A stretch of 64,000 nucleotides of DNA. Origin: Mytilisepta virgata. Lineage: Eukaryota > Mollusca > Bivalvia > Mytilida > Mytilidae. A program made the translations under genes and the position numbers. The DNA lies in assembly GCA_028015205.1 (NCBI GenBank), contig CM051512.1:8616255-8680254 (forward strand), in the 5' to 3' direction. The notes below the pieces were generated by a model. That model did no database searches, had not been told where the DNA came from, and saw only the letters and a list, made by a program, of their open reading frames with translations. Below are positions 12,570 through 24,000 of the stretch, piece after piece (the stretch's first letter is position 1; the number at the start of each line of letters is the position of its first letter).

Positions 12570-13510
12570 ATATTCATGACATTATAGAAGAAATAAAAGC
12601 ACTTGTAGTAGGCCATATGTGAATTCAGCTTGATATTTCGTCATTTCAACTGAACACAGTGTTTCTGGTATTAAGTCAACAGGGAAGATGAATTATCTGT
12701 ACCTTACATGTAGCTTTACGCCACACGTGATGTTTTTGCGTTACTTCTTGTTATTTTCGAAACATGAATTCATGCATTCGTGAGATAATATAGCATGGGA
12801 ATGCCTTTCGACCTTACTTTTACAACATGTTCGAAATATATTGAAGCCCATCAGTTCTTAAAGTCCATTTACACAGAGTTCTCTTAGGTGACCTACTATT
12901 ATGCCTTAAGCTAAGATATTTTTCCCGGACGATAGGTTAAATGTCCATGCATATAATTGACAAATGCTGTTACCTCACAGTAAGATGTGAATTCTAAATT
13001 TGAAGGCATTACACAGAGTTGGAAGATAAGGAGTACTAAAGCAAATTTTGTTCACTTGTATATTCTATTGTTTCGGTGTATATGTGTAGTACATGTATGG
13101 AATAGTTTCTTATGTAAATCATTACCAAATGTATCTTTCTTATTTTTATACACGAAAACTTTGGTTTGGTGTTTTGAGGTTTTAAGTCACTTCCAGGTCA
13201 GTTGGCTTGATCGTAAAGGACAGTACCTGGTGCGAATCACGAACCTCTTGGAAAAAACTGGCAATCCTTGTCAAGTAAGACCGGATTAAAAAAAATCGAC
13301 CCAGAAATCATAATGTTGACAGGTTAATGATCATTAGTAATTACGAAAAAATACTTGTTGGCCACCTATGCCCTTTAAAGTAATATTTCGGGGAAAGAAA
13401 GCCAAAGCCATATTGATATGTAAATAAACTCATCAAAAACATCGTGAGCAATAGATTCAAACGAATTTAAACTGGTTAATAAAAAAAGCATGATCATATG
13501 TGTATGACGG
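12570..13510. other. Intergenic, nothing recognised
   Basis: No supported gene. The 100-codon frame at 12987-13289 shows no recognisable protein motif. Confidence 0.4.
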
Positions 13511-13800
13511 GTGGATGGATTATTGTTTAACGCCCAGTGGCAATTATTACCATCATATCAGTACGAGAACATGTTGATGTGTATGAATATGAACAAGACA
13601 TATCATCCCGCCGGACACATAATACCGAGTTCGAGCCGACCAGTCTTTACTCTCTTTAAACACTCAATACGTTTAGTACACAACAGGTGTAGGATAAAGG
13701 GGTGGGTGGGGCTGTGTACCCATGTGACCGGTTTTCCCCCACTACTGCTCGGTATCTGTACCAAGTCAGACTATCCTGACTCTCTGTTGTTTCAATGTTT
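13511..13800. repeat. Interspersed repeat fragment, copy 1
   Basis: The region around 13680-13800 is homologous to 14660-14785 in the same orientation; shared blocks are CTGTACCAAGTCAGACTATCCT versus CTGTACCAGGTCAGACTATCCT (first 20 bases compared). The start (about 13520-13545) also resembles, in antisense, the tail of the SINE-like family found at 35243, 49660 and 51325. Confidence 0.6.
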
Positions 13801-14654
13801 TTCTTTTGCGCTATTTTATATTATTTCTTATTTGCTGATTATATTGCATTGGAAGACTGCTGACCTCTACTGTTGGTCGTTTTGTTGTTCAGCATGATAA
13901 ATGCAATGGTATTCACTAAACTGTAGCAACACATAATTAAAGACAACAAACAATATTAGAAGCACCGTATTTGAAAAACATGTTTCTTGTCAGTGATGTT
14001 CGATTCTAAAATAACATGTCCAATTAAAAACACAAAATGATCATTAAACGGTATGGGTAACTGAACGCCGAAGCAATCAGGTAAAGGTGAAAGTTTATAA
14101 GGTTAAAAGTCATACGATACATTTACTAGTGAACACATTTACTCAGTAAACAGTGAAACAGAACTAAAAGATGTAACCAGAAAAATAAATATTTCAAACC
14201 AAAAAGAATTGGAAAAAAGCTATAAACCTCGGGTTATTTGAACAGAACGCGAGCAAAAATTCCAGGATTGACATATGATGTTTCGGAAGATTGTGTGTCA
14301 TGTTCCTTTTTTATCGGAACCCGTCATCTTTCCGAGTAGTTAACATCGGTGTAAATCGTATTAAGATGAACTTTTTAATTCAGCATTTAATTTAGGGGAA
14401 ACCACCTTGAGATGTAAGGTTATTAGTAACATTTGGAGATTTGTATTACGAATTCTCTTCTTCATTTTTTACAAACACACTTCGAAAATTGTTTAAAACC
14501 GTTAATCAACAACAGTGAGACATAAGACAACAGAATGACCACAAAACGAAACAGTTTCTAGAAGGGTAAGCATCTTCTGCTGTCACCAGTCAAGGACATC
14601 AGATATTTATAGCAAACAGTCGCCGTGTTGCTAATCTTCGTGCATTGGTTTCTG

Positions 14655-14790
14655 TACTGTGTTTTATACACCAGAGTGTCAGGATAGATAAGGTAGGAAG
14701 GGGGTTTGGTACCCATAAAGCCTGTTTAACCACATCACTGCTCAGTTTCTGTACCAGGTCAGACTATCCTAAATCTCTGTTATGTTTATG
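14655..14790. repeat. Interspersed repeat fragment, copy 2
   Basis: Direct repeat of about 13685-13800. It is degenerate and noncoding. The family is not named with confidence. Confidence 0.6.
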
Positions 14791-15033
14791 TTTGTGTTTT
14801 GTCTCTTGTATGTTACTTTTTTGTCCGGATACGGGGTAGTGTTGATTGACTGGTGTGTCATTGATGACCTTTCTTGTAGTCCGTTTTATTGTTTTTTTAA
14901 CATGTATACCAAACTTAGGGATGTTGCAAATATGACGACCATAAAATGTCAAGCTATTTTTCATGATTTCGAGAACTGTTTCTGTTCTGAGTACAGCTGA
15001 GTAAACAATAACATGCAAGAAACTTGACATACG

Positions 15034-15039
15034 TTTATT
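15034..15039 (-). promoter_or_regulatory. Polyadenylation signal of gene A
   Basis: AATAAA on the minus strand, 106 nt after the stop codon of gene A. Its context ACAATAAACG resembles the AATAAACG after gene B that is now displaced by a retrotransposon (48286-48295). Confidence 0.65.
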
Positions 15040-15144
15040 GTACAAAATGTTCATTTCATTTAACTATTTCACATATTTTTTTAAAAGTGTCTACCCCCGA
15101 TAATGTTCACCCCATGGTCACTAATTCTTATTCCTTTGTAGAAC

Positions 15145-15234
15145 CTATACAATGCATCTTCCTTTATAATAATAAATATCATCCAGTGCTATATCTCCAA
15201 GATCTGATTGTCCCATAGCTGCCTCTAATACGAT
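15145..15234 (-). CDS. Gene A exon 9: MAM domain end and stop
   Basis: 90 bp, 29 codons plus TAG. LGDIALDDIYYYKGRC is the canonical MAM ending (GDIAIDD...GxC), C395. It was found by homology with the gene B last exon; acceptor GTGCTATAG. Confidence 0.9.
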   Translation of the reverse strand: MVLEAAMGQSDLGDIALDDIYYYKGRCIV

Positions 15235-17991
15235 CTATAGCACAAAAAAAATAAAAATATATCAATGTCATTCAAATAAACATTTTGTATAATGTCATAG
15301 AAACTATTTGCTTCAGCGTTTACAAATTCCTTTTAACAACGTCGGTCTTAACGGGGTTTTAGCTCCATTGTAGATCTTCGGTAGATCTATAATGAATTTT
15401 GAAAGTGCTAACGAGGTAATGCACGTTTTTTTTGTCTTTACAGTTTGCTAAAAGGTGCAATTGATAAACCTTAAATATCATCCCAAAAACTACTTCAAAC
15501 GCATAAATGGGATGAAAATAATTAAGGAAAACCCAAAAAGGCCTTAAATGTGCTAAGGTCTCACTGTCCTGGCCTAAGTTTTAATGAGGTCAACATAGCA
15601 TGATATGCATTTATGGTCGAATTTTTGTTGAAAGCCGAAACATTAACAACTTTTTAAGTGCCGTTACTTTTTTTTGATTTATTTTCCTTCTTTTGTTTTG
15701 TTTTTTTTTTCTTCTAATTTCTGATTTTCTCGCTCAATATTCATAGCATGTTTGTTAGCTTTTAATTTAAATAGAAATTGTATTTCATTACTTTACCAAA
15801 ATTACTGATTACATAACATGATACGTTGAACAATAGTACACAATATAAACACCCACCTGGAAATCCTGTCCCACTGTAAACTCGTCAGAGAAAACATTCC
15901 ATTGGTTGGCCTGCTCCCCTTCAAGAGCTTTAAATTCTTTTGTTATGGATCCAACACGAATATTTACTCCAAATCTATTAACATCTTTTCCGGACATGTA
16001 ATAGTAAAATCGTAAACAGTATGTACCAGCATTCAGCTGTGGACTTACTAATTTGGAAATTTGATTATGATGACTGTGTGCCTCAGCTAATGCATAGTAC
16101 CCTATAAAAAAACAAGCATTGTTTCAATTTATAATTCAATCCAAAGGCATTTAATATAAAGACGCGTGTATCAAACAAAAAGTAAGGTAACAGTCATAAT
16201 ATACGTAGCTATATGATTGTAGCTGGGATGTGCCACAATACCCTCGTCTGGAACGGTTTAACATACGGCTAGGATTATTCGTAAGTGGGACATCAGTGCT
16301 TAACTTCAATACACGATTACTTTAAACTATTGATGTTAGTATTATGTTCAATAAATCAAGAATTAAGAACATGATGTTCTAAAACAAATAACAGCAGAAA
16401 TTTAAACATGATCAGCTCGATGAAATCTTCCGAACTGCGATTGTCGTGTGACCTTCAATATTGAGCAACATCTCCTATCAAAATACGAACAAATCATGGC
16501 CATTTAAAAATTCTTGTTTGAACAAAAGTCGCAAAAAGGTGTACCATTACAAAAACTAAACATGTATCTACAGTGTTATTAAGGATGATCGCTGGTCTAA
16601 TAGGAAATAAATAGGATTTGAAATAGGTGTTTTAGTTTGAGAGAACATATGAATAGTAAATAAATAAGCAAGAAAAAAATATAGGTTCATGTGCTGATTT
16701 TAGAGGTAAAAAGCCTTGAAAATTTGCAGGAAATGGGTTTTCTCTGGATTTTTCATTGTCTTTGCATTGGAAACTTTAGTCTCTCAAAAATGTATGAAAA
16801 AATAAAAAAGATTTCGTAAGATTTTGTCAATTACCATTTTACGGTATATATGAATGAATTATAAAAGAAAAAGTAGGGTTCATTGGCAAAAAAATTCATG
16901 TTTAAGAAATGGATAAAACCCGAGGATTTCGAAAATCTGACAAAAAGACCAAAACGTGACTAACGAGCATCCTTAACCTAACTTTAAATAGATGTAAAGT
17001 GTCTTTTTTTATGTTTGTGTCATTGTTGAAATTTCATGTAATACCTTATTTTTAATAATTACCATGATTAAGGATCTTTATCGATTATATTACTTAAAGA
17101 CAAATTCATTATTAATTGTGATTCATTCATGATAGATGGAGAATTTTATAATGAATTTTATTGTAAAGCAAAGCTTATTCGATGTAGAAAGTAAAAAAAT
17201 TGTTTAGCGTGCAATAGTATAGGGTTATAGAATGGGTTTTGTGATAATATGTCCAAGGACAGTTGTATAAGACCGAAGATAGCTGCATTGGGCCGAGGCA
17301 ACGCCAATGCCCGATACAGCTATCCGAGGCCCAATACGACTTGTCCGAGGACATAATATCGGGCCAATATGAAAAAAAACCATTCTATGATACCTTTATT
17401 AACCATTTATGTAAAATAAGAAATGTATTACAGGGTATATTTCTCTATATGAGATTTTGTATTTCATACCGGAAGTAGAATGTCCATATCGAGCCTGTCC
17501 GTACTGGGCCTGTTTTTTTTTCGTATTAATTCAATAACCCAATATCATATTCAAAAGATAAAAACTATTACGGCTACTTACCAATTCCATTACTATAGTC
17601 GCCCGTTGGGCCTGTTAAATTTGTTTTTGTTGGGCCATTATTTCTAACAAAGTCAAAGTCATTTAAAGCATCTTGGGACCACTTGCAGAAATCATCTTCA
17701 AAATCACATTTGATCGCACCTGTAGGTTATTTAAAAAAAATATAATAATAATTGCACACAAACAATGGACGTCAAATAAACAATCGAATTCCTTTTTATA
17801 AGGGATCTTGACAACAGTTTGAAATCACAAGAATTTTAAGATATGTAAAGTTAATAATCTGTAAATAATGTGTTTCATCAATTATTTGAATTATCTGGGT
17901 ATCTAGATTCTACTGTATTAAATTATCGAAACAAAAACAAAAACAAGAGAACTGAAATGAAATAAGAGACGAACCATTTGTAGAAGCTTCG

Positions 17992-18024
<33 letters not shown>

Positions 18025-21000
18025 TTAAAAAAATATTAAGAGATTAAGAATTACCGCATAAATACATGGATCACGTTTTTATTGTGACGTAGAGTCTATA
18101 AGATTATATTTACCTAGAATGAAAATTATAGACCAAGTATGTTTCGTATTGAACCGATAAAATATTTTGGTCTGCCATTGCCATGTGACCATCAATATAG
18201 AGCAACATTTCATATTAAAATACGAACACACCAAAACTTCGAATGTGAACAAAATTCACAAATAACGGAATAAGTGTAATTAAACTCACCTGCTAGTAAG
18301 TCCTGCTTGTGGATAACATCGCCAACTGAAAAGAAGCATGAAGTATTTATAAAAATTAGTATAATAAAAACTAGTCGACCAAATGTAATTAAAGTTAAAA
18401 TTGTGAGTTCAATTAGGTTTTTCTTTGTGATAAAACCTGGTAGCATTTTTCCGAAATTTCTTGATACATGTTAACTGCGTTTCAAAAAAAATTAATTCAC
18501 TAGATTTTCGTTGTATTTTAACGAATATGATTTTTTAAATATCCCTTGTCTGTCGAATATAACTTTTTGGATTGTTGTTTTGGTTTTCAACATTTTAGGT
18601 CTTGAGAAAAACTGATGGGCGTAAATTAAAATTGGTATCAAAGAATTCTATCTTGATTAACCGGTTCTGTATTTTTTTTTAACATGTGTATGCTTAATGA
18701 TATGTGTTTGAAATATTCACAATGTATATAAAAGAAGAAATAGTTAATGTCTTACCCCTGCTGCATCCGTAACCTTCTCGGAGATTTTCGATGTCGAAAT
18801 CACTGAGGGACATGGACCATGGGAAAACCTCTCCTTCATATTTTGCTTCAATTGTTGGCTTAGATGGATCAGTGGCGTAAGCATACGGGAAAAAGAATGT
18901 TACCGACTTGTAGTCGAATGGAGATTTGAAAAATGTAGTGTCGTTTACTTTAGCGAAGAACGATTGGTATGCTGAAAAATACAACCATTCACAAATAAGT
19001 ATATTTACAACTGGTACCCTGGTGAAATATTCTTCGTTGCTCTTGCTTCACTTCAAATATAATGTACATCCGAAGGGAAGCAGCTAATGACAATGAGGAT
19101 TATACTTCAGATTAATTTACAACCTGTTTCACATCAAGGTATCCTGACCATAATATTTCCAAAGTCCCATGCAAAAAAATGGCCCAACCTCGGTAATGAT
19201 CGGCAAACTTCGGAAACACCAAACACGCAACTTAATTGTATTGATGCCGCATAAGAATTATGAAGTATTTTTCAAGCTGAAAAAGATACAGGGGCATATC
19301 TTCCTGCTTTAAACTATTGGTTCAATTTAGTTTCCATCAAAGAGAAAAATAATTTACGGACATATTATATAATTGTCCGGAATACCTTAATATAAATCTG
19401 ATAAGAAGTAGGCATTTAATGGTTATCCCTGATGTACACCATATTTAGTATGAAAATCACAATTACTGAAGTTGTTTTTAAGGTTGATTTAAAGTGTAAC
19501 AGAAAATATCTTATAACAGAAGAGAAGGTCATGCCTTATTATGTACATCAGTTAAGAATAAATATGTACATCATTTAAAGATAAATATGTACACAGTGTC
19601 CTATCATTCGATCGCTTAAGTCAATCTCAATGACCAAAGAAAGACGATAAATCTGTCCATTTCCAAATATATTAAGGCTATGTATATGCTATAAGATTAT
19701 ATTGTTACATTACCAGTAGGAATGTTGTCATAATGTATGGTTACAAAGTTGTCTCTGTCTGGCCTTCGGAAAGCATTGTATACACCCAGTGTATACATCA
19801 AAAGCTGCATGATATCAGCCTTTGCCATTTGGTCGGTCACTCTTACAACTTGTTTACCACTGATCCGTCCAGGCTTGTCCACTCTTCCGAAATTGTCACT
19901 ACAAAATTTGTTTTATAAAGATTAAATGGTATGTTTGAAAGATCAAACATTTTTCGGTAATAAATACTAGTTCTTTAAATAGGCAGTATAATAATGATCT
20001 CTAGGACGTCTGAGTGACAACTATAATTCTTATAATTTAACAAATGACAGTGGAATTGAGAATAAAACAAAGAGAAAAGGGGACAATAAAAAAAACAAAA
20101 ATAAAATTTAAACGTAAATGTCCATCGTTTTACTAGCCGATTGTAATCACTAGCTAAACAGGGAAACTTCAAAATGCCATCTTAAGACTTTTTGTGTATT
20201 TAATTATACATTATGCTATATTATCTTTATAAAGGTTTTGCGGAGACCAGAACGATTAGAAATACTTTCTTTTTGATGTAGACAAAGTCCTGCATGTATT
20301 TAACAGTTTATATCAATGAAATGTGCTCATCTTGAGCATTATGTTGCTATCACAGAATTTATATTAAAACAGAACAGTATTAAATATGAAAACAATAAAT
20401 GGTTCCCGTTTCACAAACATTCGCACGACCAGGATTCGTCGTATTTGTGATCTGATTTCCGGTCTTAAATTTATTTATTCTATTGATGTCTTGGAACCAG
20501 TTACGATCGTAGTCACGCGATTGTTTGTGAAACATGGAACTGAAACGTACGTTGATTCTGTAGAGAACTCAACATAGTCTTCCTCCAGTTTACGTGAGAT
20601 GAACGTTACACAATCCCGTCCGCCGCTGTATGAGTCAAACTGAATTTCTTGGATAGAAGCCAGCACTCTTTCCCTTGTGTACCCAGCTGCAAAATAATTG
20701 AAATAAATAAATAAATATATTCTATTTTCATGTGTTTTGAAATATTACTGAAAGATTGCATCTCTAATGTATGAGTTGTTTTTGGTCATTTCCAGTTTCT
20801 TACAATATGAAGGGTTAAAAACATAAATGGCATGGGATCAGTGGTAAAGCTCTAATAGTGCATTTAGTGCAAGTCCTCCAGTAACCAGAAGTTCGACCAA
20901 TCTAGCACTTTAAAGAAAGAAATTGAAAAATTTAAAGCCAATAATAGTGTTTATTATTATTATTATTTTTATATTTTAAAAAAAACACATAATATTTTAT

Positions 21001-21029
21001 AAGTGCATAGCAAATTATTAATAAAAATA

Positions 21030-21089
<60 letters not shown>

Positions 21090-24000
21090 AAAATCATGTT
21101 GTGTTAATAATATTTCGTAAGAGAAACACCTCTAAAGTGTAGGCAAATGGCTCTTTCTGAGTGGGCTGGGTAAAGGAAAAACACATATATTGTAATTAAA
21201 AAACAAAACAGCGTTTTTGCAGTTTTTTATATATATATATTTGCTAATTTTTTGTATTGTAATTTCTGGATTGCTGCTCTGCCTTGCTATATTTTTTTCC
21301 TTGAGAACCCCTGCATTAAAAACTAGAAATTGGTGCCATCAGAAACGATGTCCATCCCCGCACTTCACAAGTCAAAAAACAATTATCAGTGAAAAATTAG
21401 CAATTTCACACTTTCAGTCTGAAAATTGGAACCCTGGATCAAATTTCAAAATTGAAAACCTTATTGCACATCTACACATAGTGCAGAACAATATTATAAA
21501 CAAATGAAACCACTGAAACAAAAAAATGAATGAGTATTTCCAGAGAAAATGCAAAATTAGCAATTTCACCATTTTGGGTCCCAAAATTTGAACCCTTAAT
21601 AGATTTTCAAAATTAAAAACCTTTTCGCACATCTACAGAAAATAAAGAACAATATTATATACAAATAAATTTGCTAAATCTAAATGAAAAATGAAAGAGC
21701 AGTTTAAGGCACAAGCTTAAATTCACTATTTCCGAAATACAACCCCTGTGGGCCTCGATTGAAAAAATATAAATCATAAAACTTTATTGCGCATCTACAG
21801 ACAGTATGTGACAATATTGTATAGAAATTAAAAACATAAAATGAGAAATTAATAAGGATATCATAGAATAGAGAATGGAAATTTAGTTTAAATTTCCAGT
21901 TTTCGAAATTCGACACCTGTGGGCCCTAATTTTTGAAAATCAAAATTCTAAAACCTTATTACGCATTTACATTTAGTATGTGACACTATTGTATAGAAAT
22001 GAAATGCATGACGTCAAAAATGAATGAGGAGTTTAGCTCACAAATGGAAGGTTTGACACTGGCCGATAATGTCCCTAGCTTAAATTCCAGTTTTCGAAAT
22101 TCGACCCATTGGGGCCCTAATTTTTTTAAATCAAAATTCTAAAACATTATTGCGCATCTACATACAGTTTGTGACACTACTGTATAGAAATTAAAGTATA
22201 CAATGAGAAATGTCTGAGGAGTTTAGCTCACAAGTTTAAATTTCCTATTTTCGAAATTCGACCCCTGTGGGCCCCAATTTTTGAAAATCAAAATGCTAAA
22301 ACCTTATTGCGCATCTACATACAGTTTGTGACAATACTGTATAGAAATTAAATGGATGAATTGATTAAAAATGAACGAGCAGTTCTGTAGACAAGATTAT
22401 CAAACGGACAAACGGTACGACGGACAGGCAGACGGTCAGACGGACCGATTACAAATATCCCCGAACTTCATTCGAAGTGCGGGGATAGAAATATAGCATG
22501 TTCCTTTTCATATATTAGTAAAAAAGCTTACATATGTAACATTGTGTTCATTGCAACAATAAACAAGAGGCTCACCAGAGCCTGTATCGCTCACCTGGAG
22601 TCTGGTTTTCATTGGACAATTAATCAACTATTTGACCAAGTTTGTTGCAATTGGTTCAATTGTTTAGGGAAAATTTGTTGAAGATTTATTTTTCATAAGG
22701 TTTAATGTTAAAATATGTTCCCTGATGGTGGTAGTCCTGGCAGGAAGTTGATAAAATTGACCAGAAATAAGGGTGAACCTTACATAAATGTAACAGAACC
22801 CGACCTCAAATTACACAAACCAATAACTCCTAAATAGAATTTGGGATTCCCTTCAAAATTTCAGGGTAGGTAGATCTCAAAATGGCAAACAAATACTTTT
22901 GGAGATAAATGCAAAAATGTTAAAATTTTGAAAATTTGACAAAAAAAGGGCAATAACTCCTAAATGGGTTTTGGGATTTCCTTTAAAATTTCAGGGTATG
23001 TAGATCTCAACATGGCAAACATTTTTCAAATTTACATATCACTTCTATCTCAAATAGTTTTGGGGATAAATGACGAAAAATGTTAAATTTTCAAAATTTG
23101 ACGAAAAAAGGGCAATAACTCCTAAATGGGTTTTAGCATTTCTTTCAAAATTTCAGGTTAGGTAGATCTTGTCATGCTGATCAATTTTACCCCATGTCAG
23201 ATTTTTGATATCTGTAACGGTTTTTAAGTTATAAGCCAAAAACAACACATGCACCCTTATTCTATTTTTAGCTACGACAGCCATGTTTTATGTCAGATCA
23301 AAATAAATTGAGGATCGTTTGTAGAGGACATGTCATAGATCATTCCTATTAAGTTTCAAACCAATCGGCCCTGCGGTTTCAGAGGAAAAGATTTTTAAAT
23401 GAAAAAATTTTGAAAATTTGACAAAAAAAGGGCAACAACTCCTAAATGGGTTTTGGGATTTCCTTTAAAATTTCAGGGTAGGTGGATCTCAACATGGCAA
23501 ACATTTTTCAAATTTACATTTCACTTCTATCTCAAATAGTTTTGGAGATAAATGACAAAAAATGTAAAAATTTTGAAAACTTGACAAAAACAAGAAAACA
23601 CCCTAACATCATATATACTTTTATGCATTTATTCTCAATAATAAATAGTTATATAGAAATATCCATGAAATAAAAATTTTATTTATCTCTTTTTACCATT
23701 TAATATTATATAACTTTACAGAATTACATTTTTTTTTATTTTACATTTAATAGATCCGTTATGCTAGCAATTTTAAATATTTAGTTTTTAAATTTAAAAT
23801 GCTCATTAATATTATTTAGAGGCACAAAACATAAAAATTTTTAAAACCTGTAATTACATATTTTAAAAAAATAAGCATAGTCATTTTAGACAACAAAAAG
23901 CATATTGGACATGTTACACTGGTCCAATAAGTTAAACTTTGGTCTCAGCTAGCATCCAGCTTGGATCAGGTACGGATCAAAGCCACACAATTTTTGAAGG

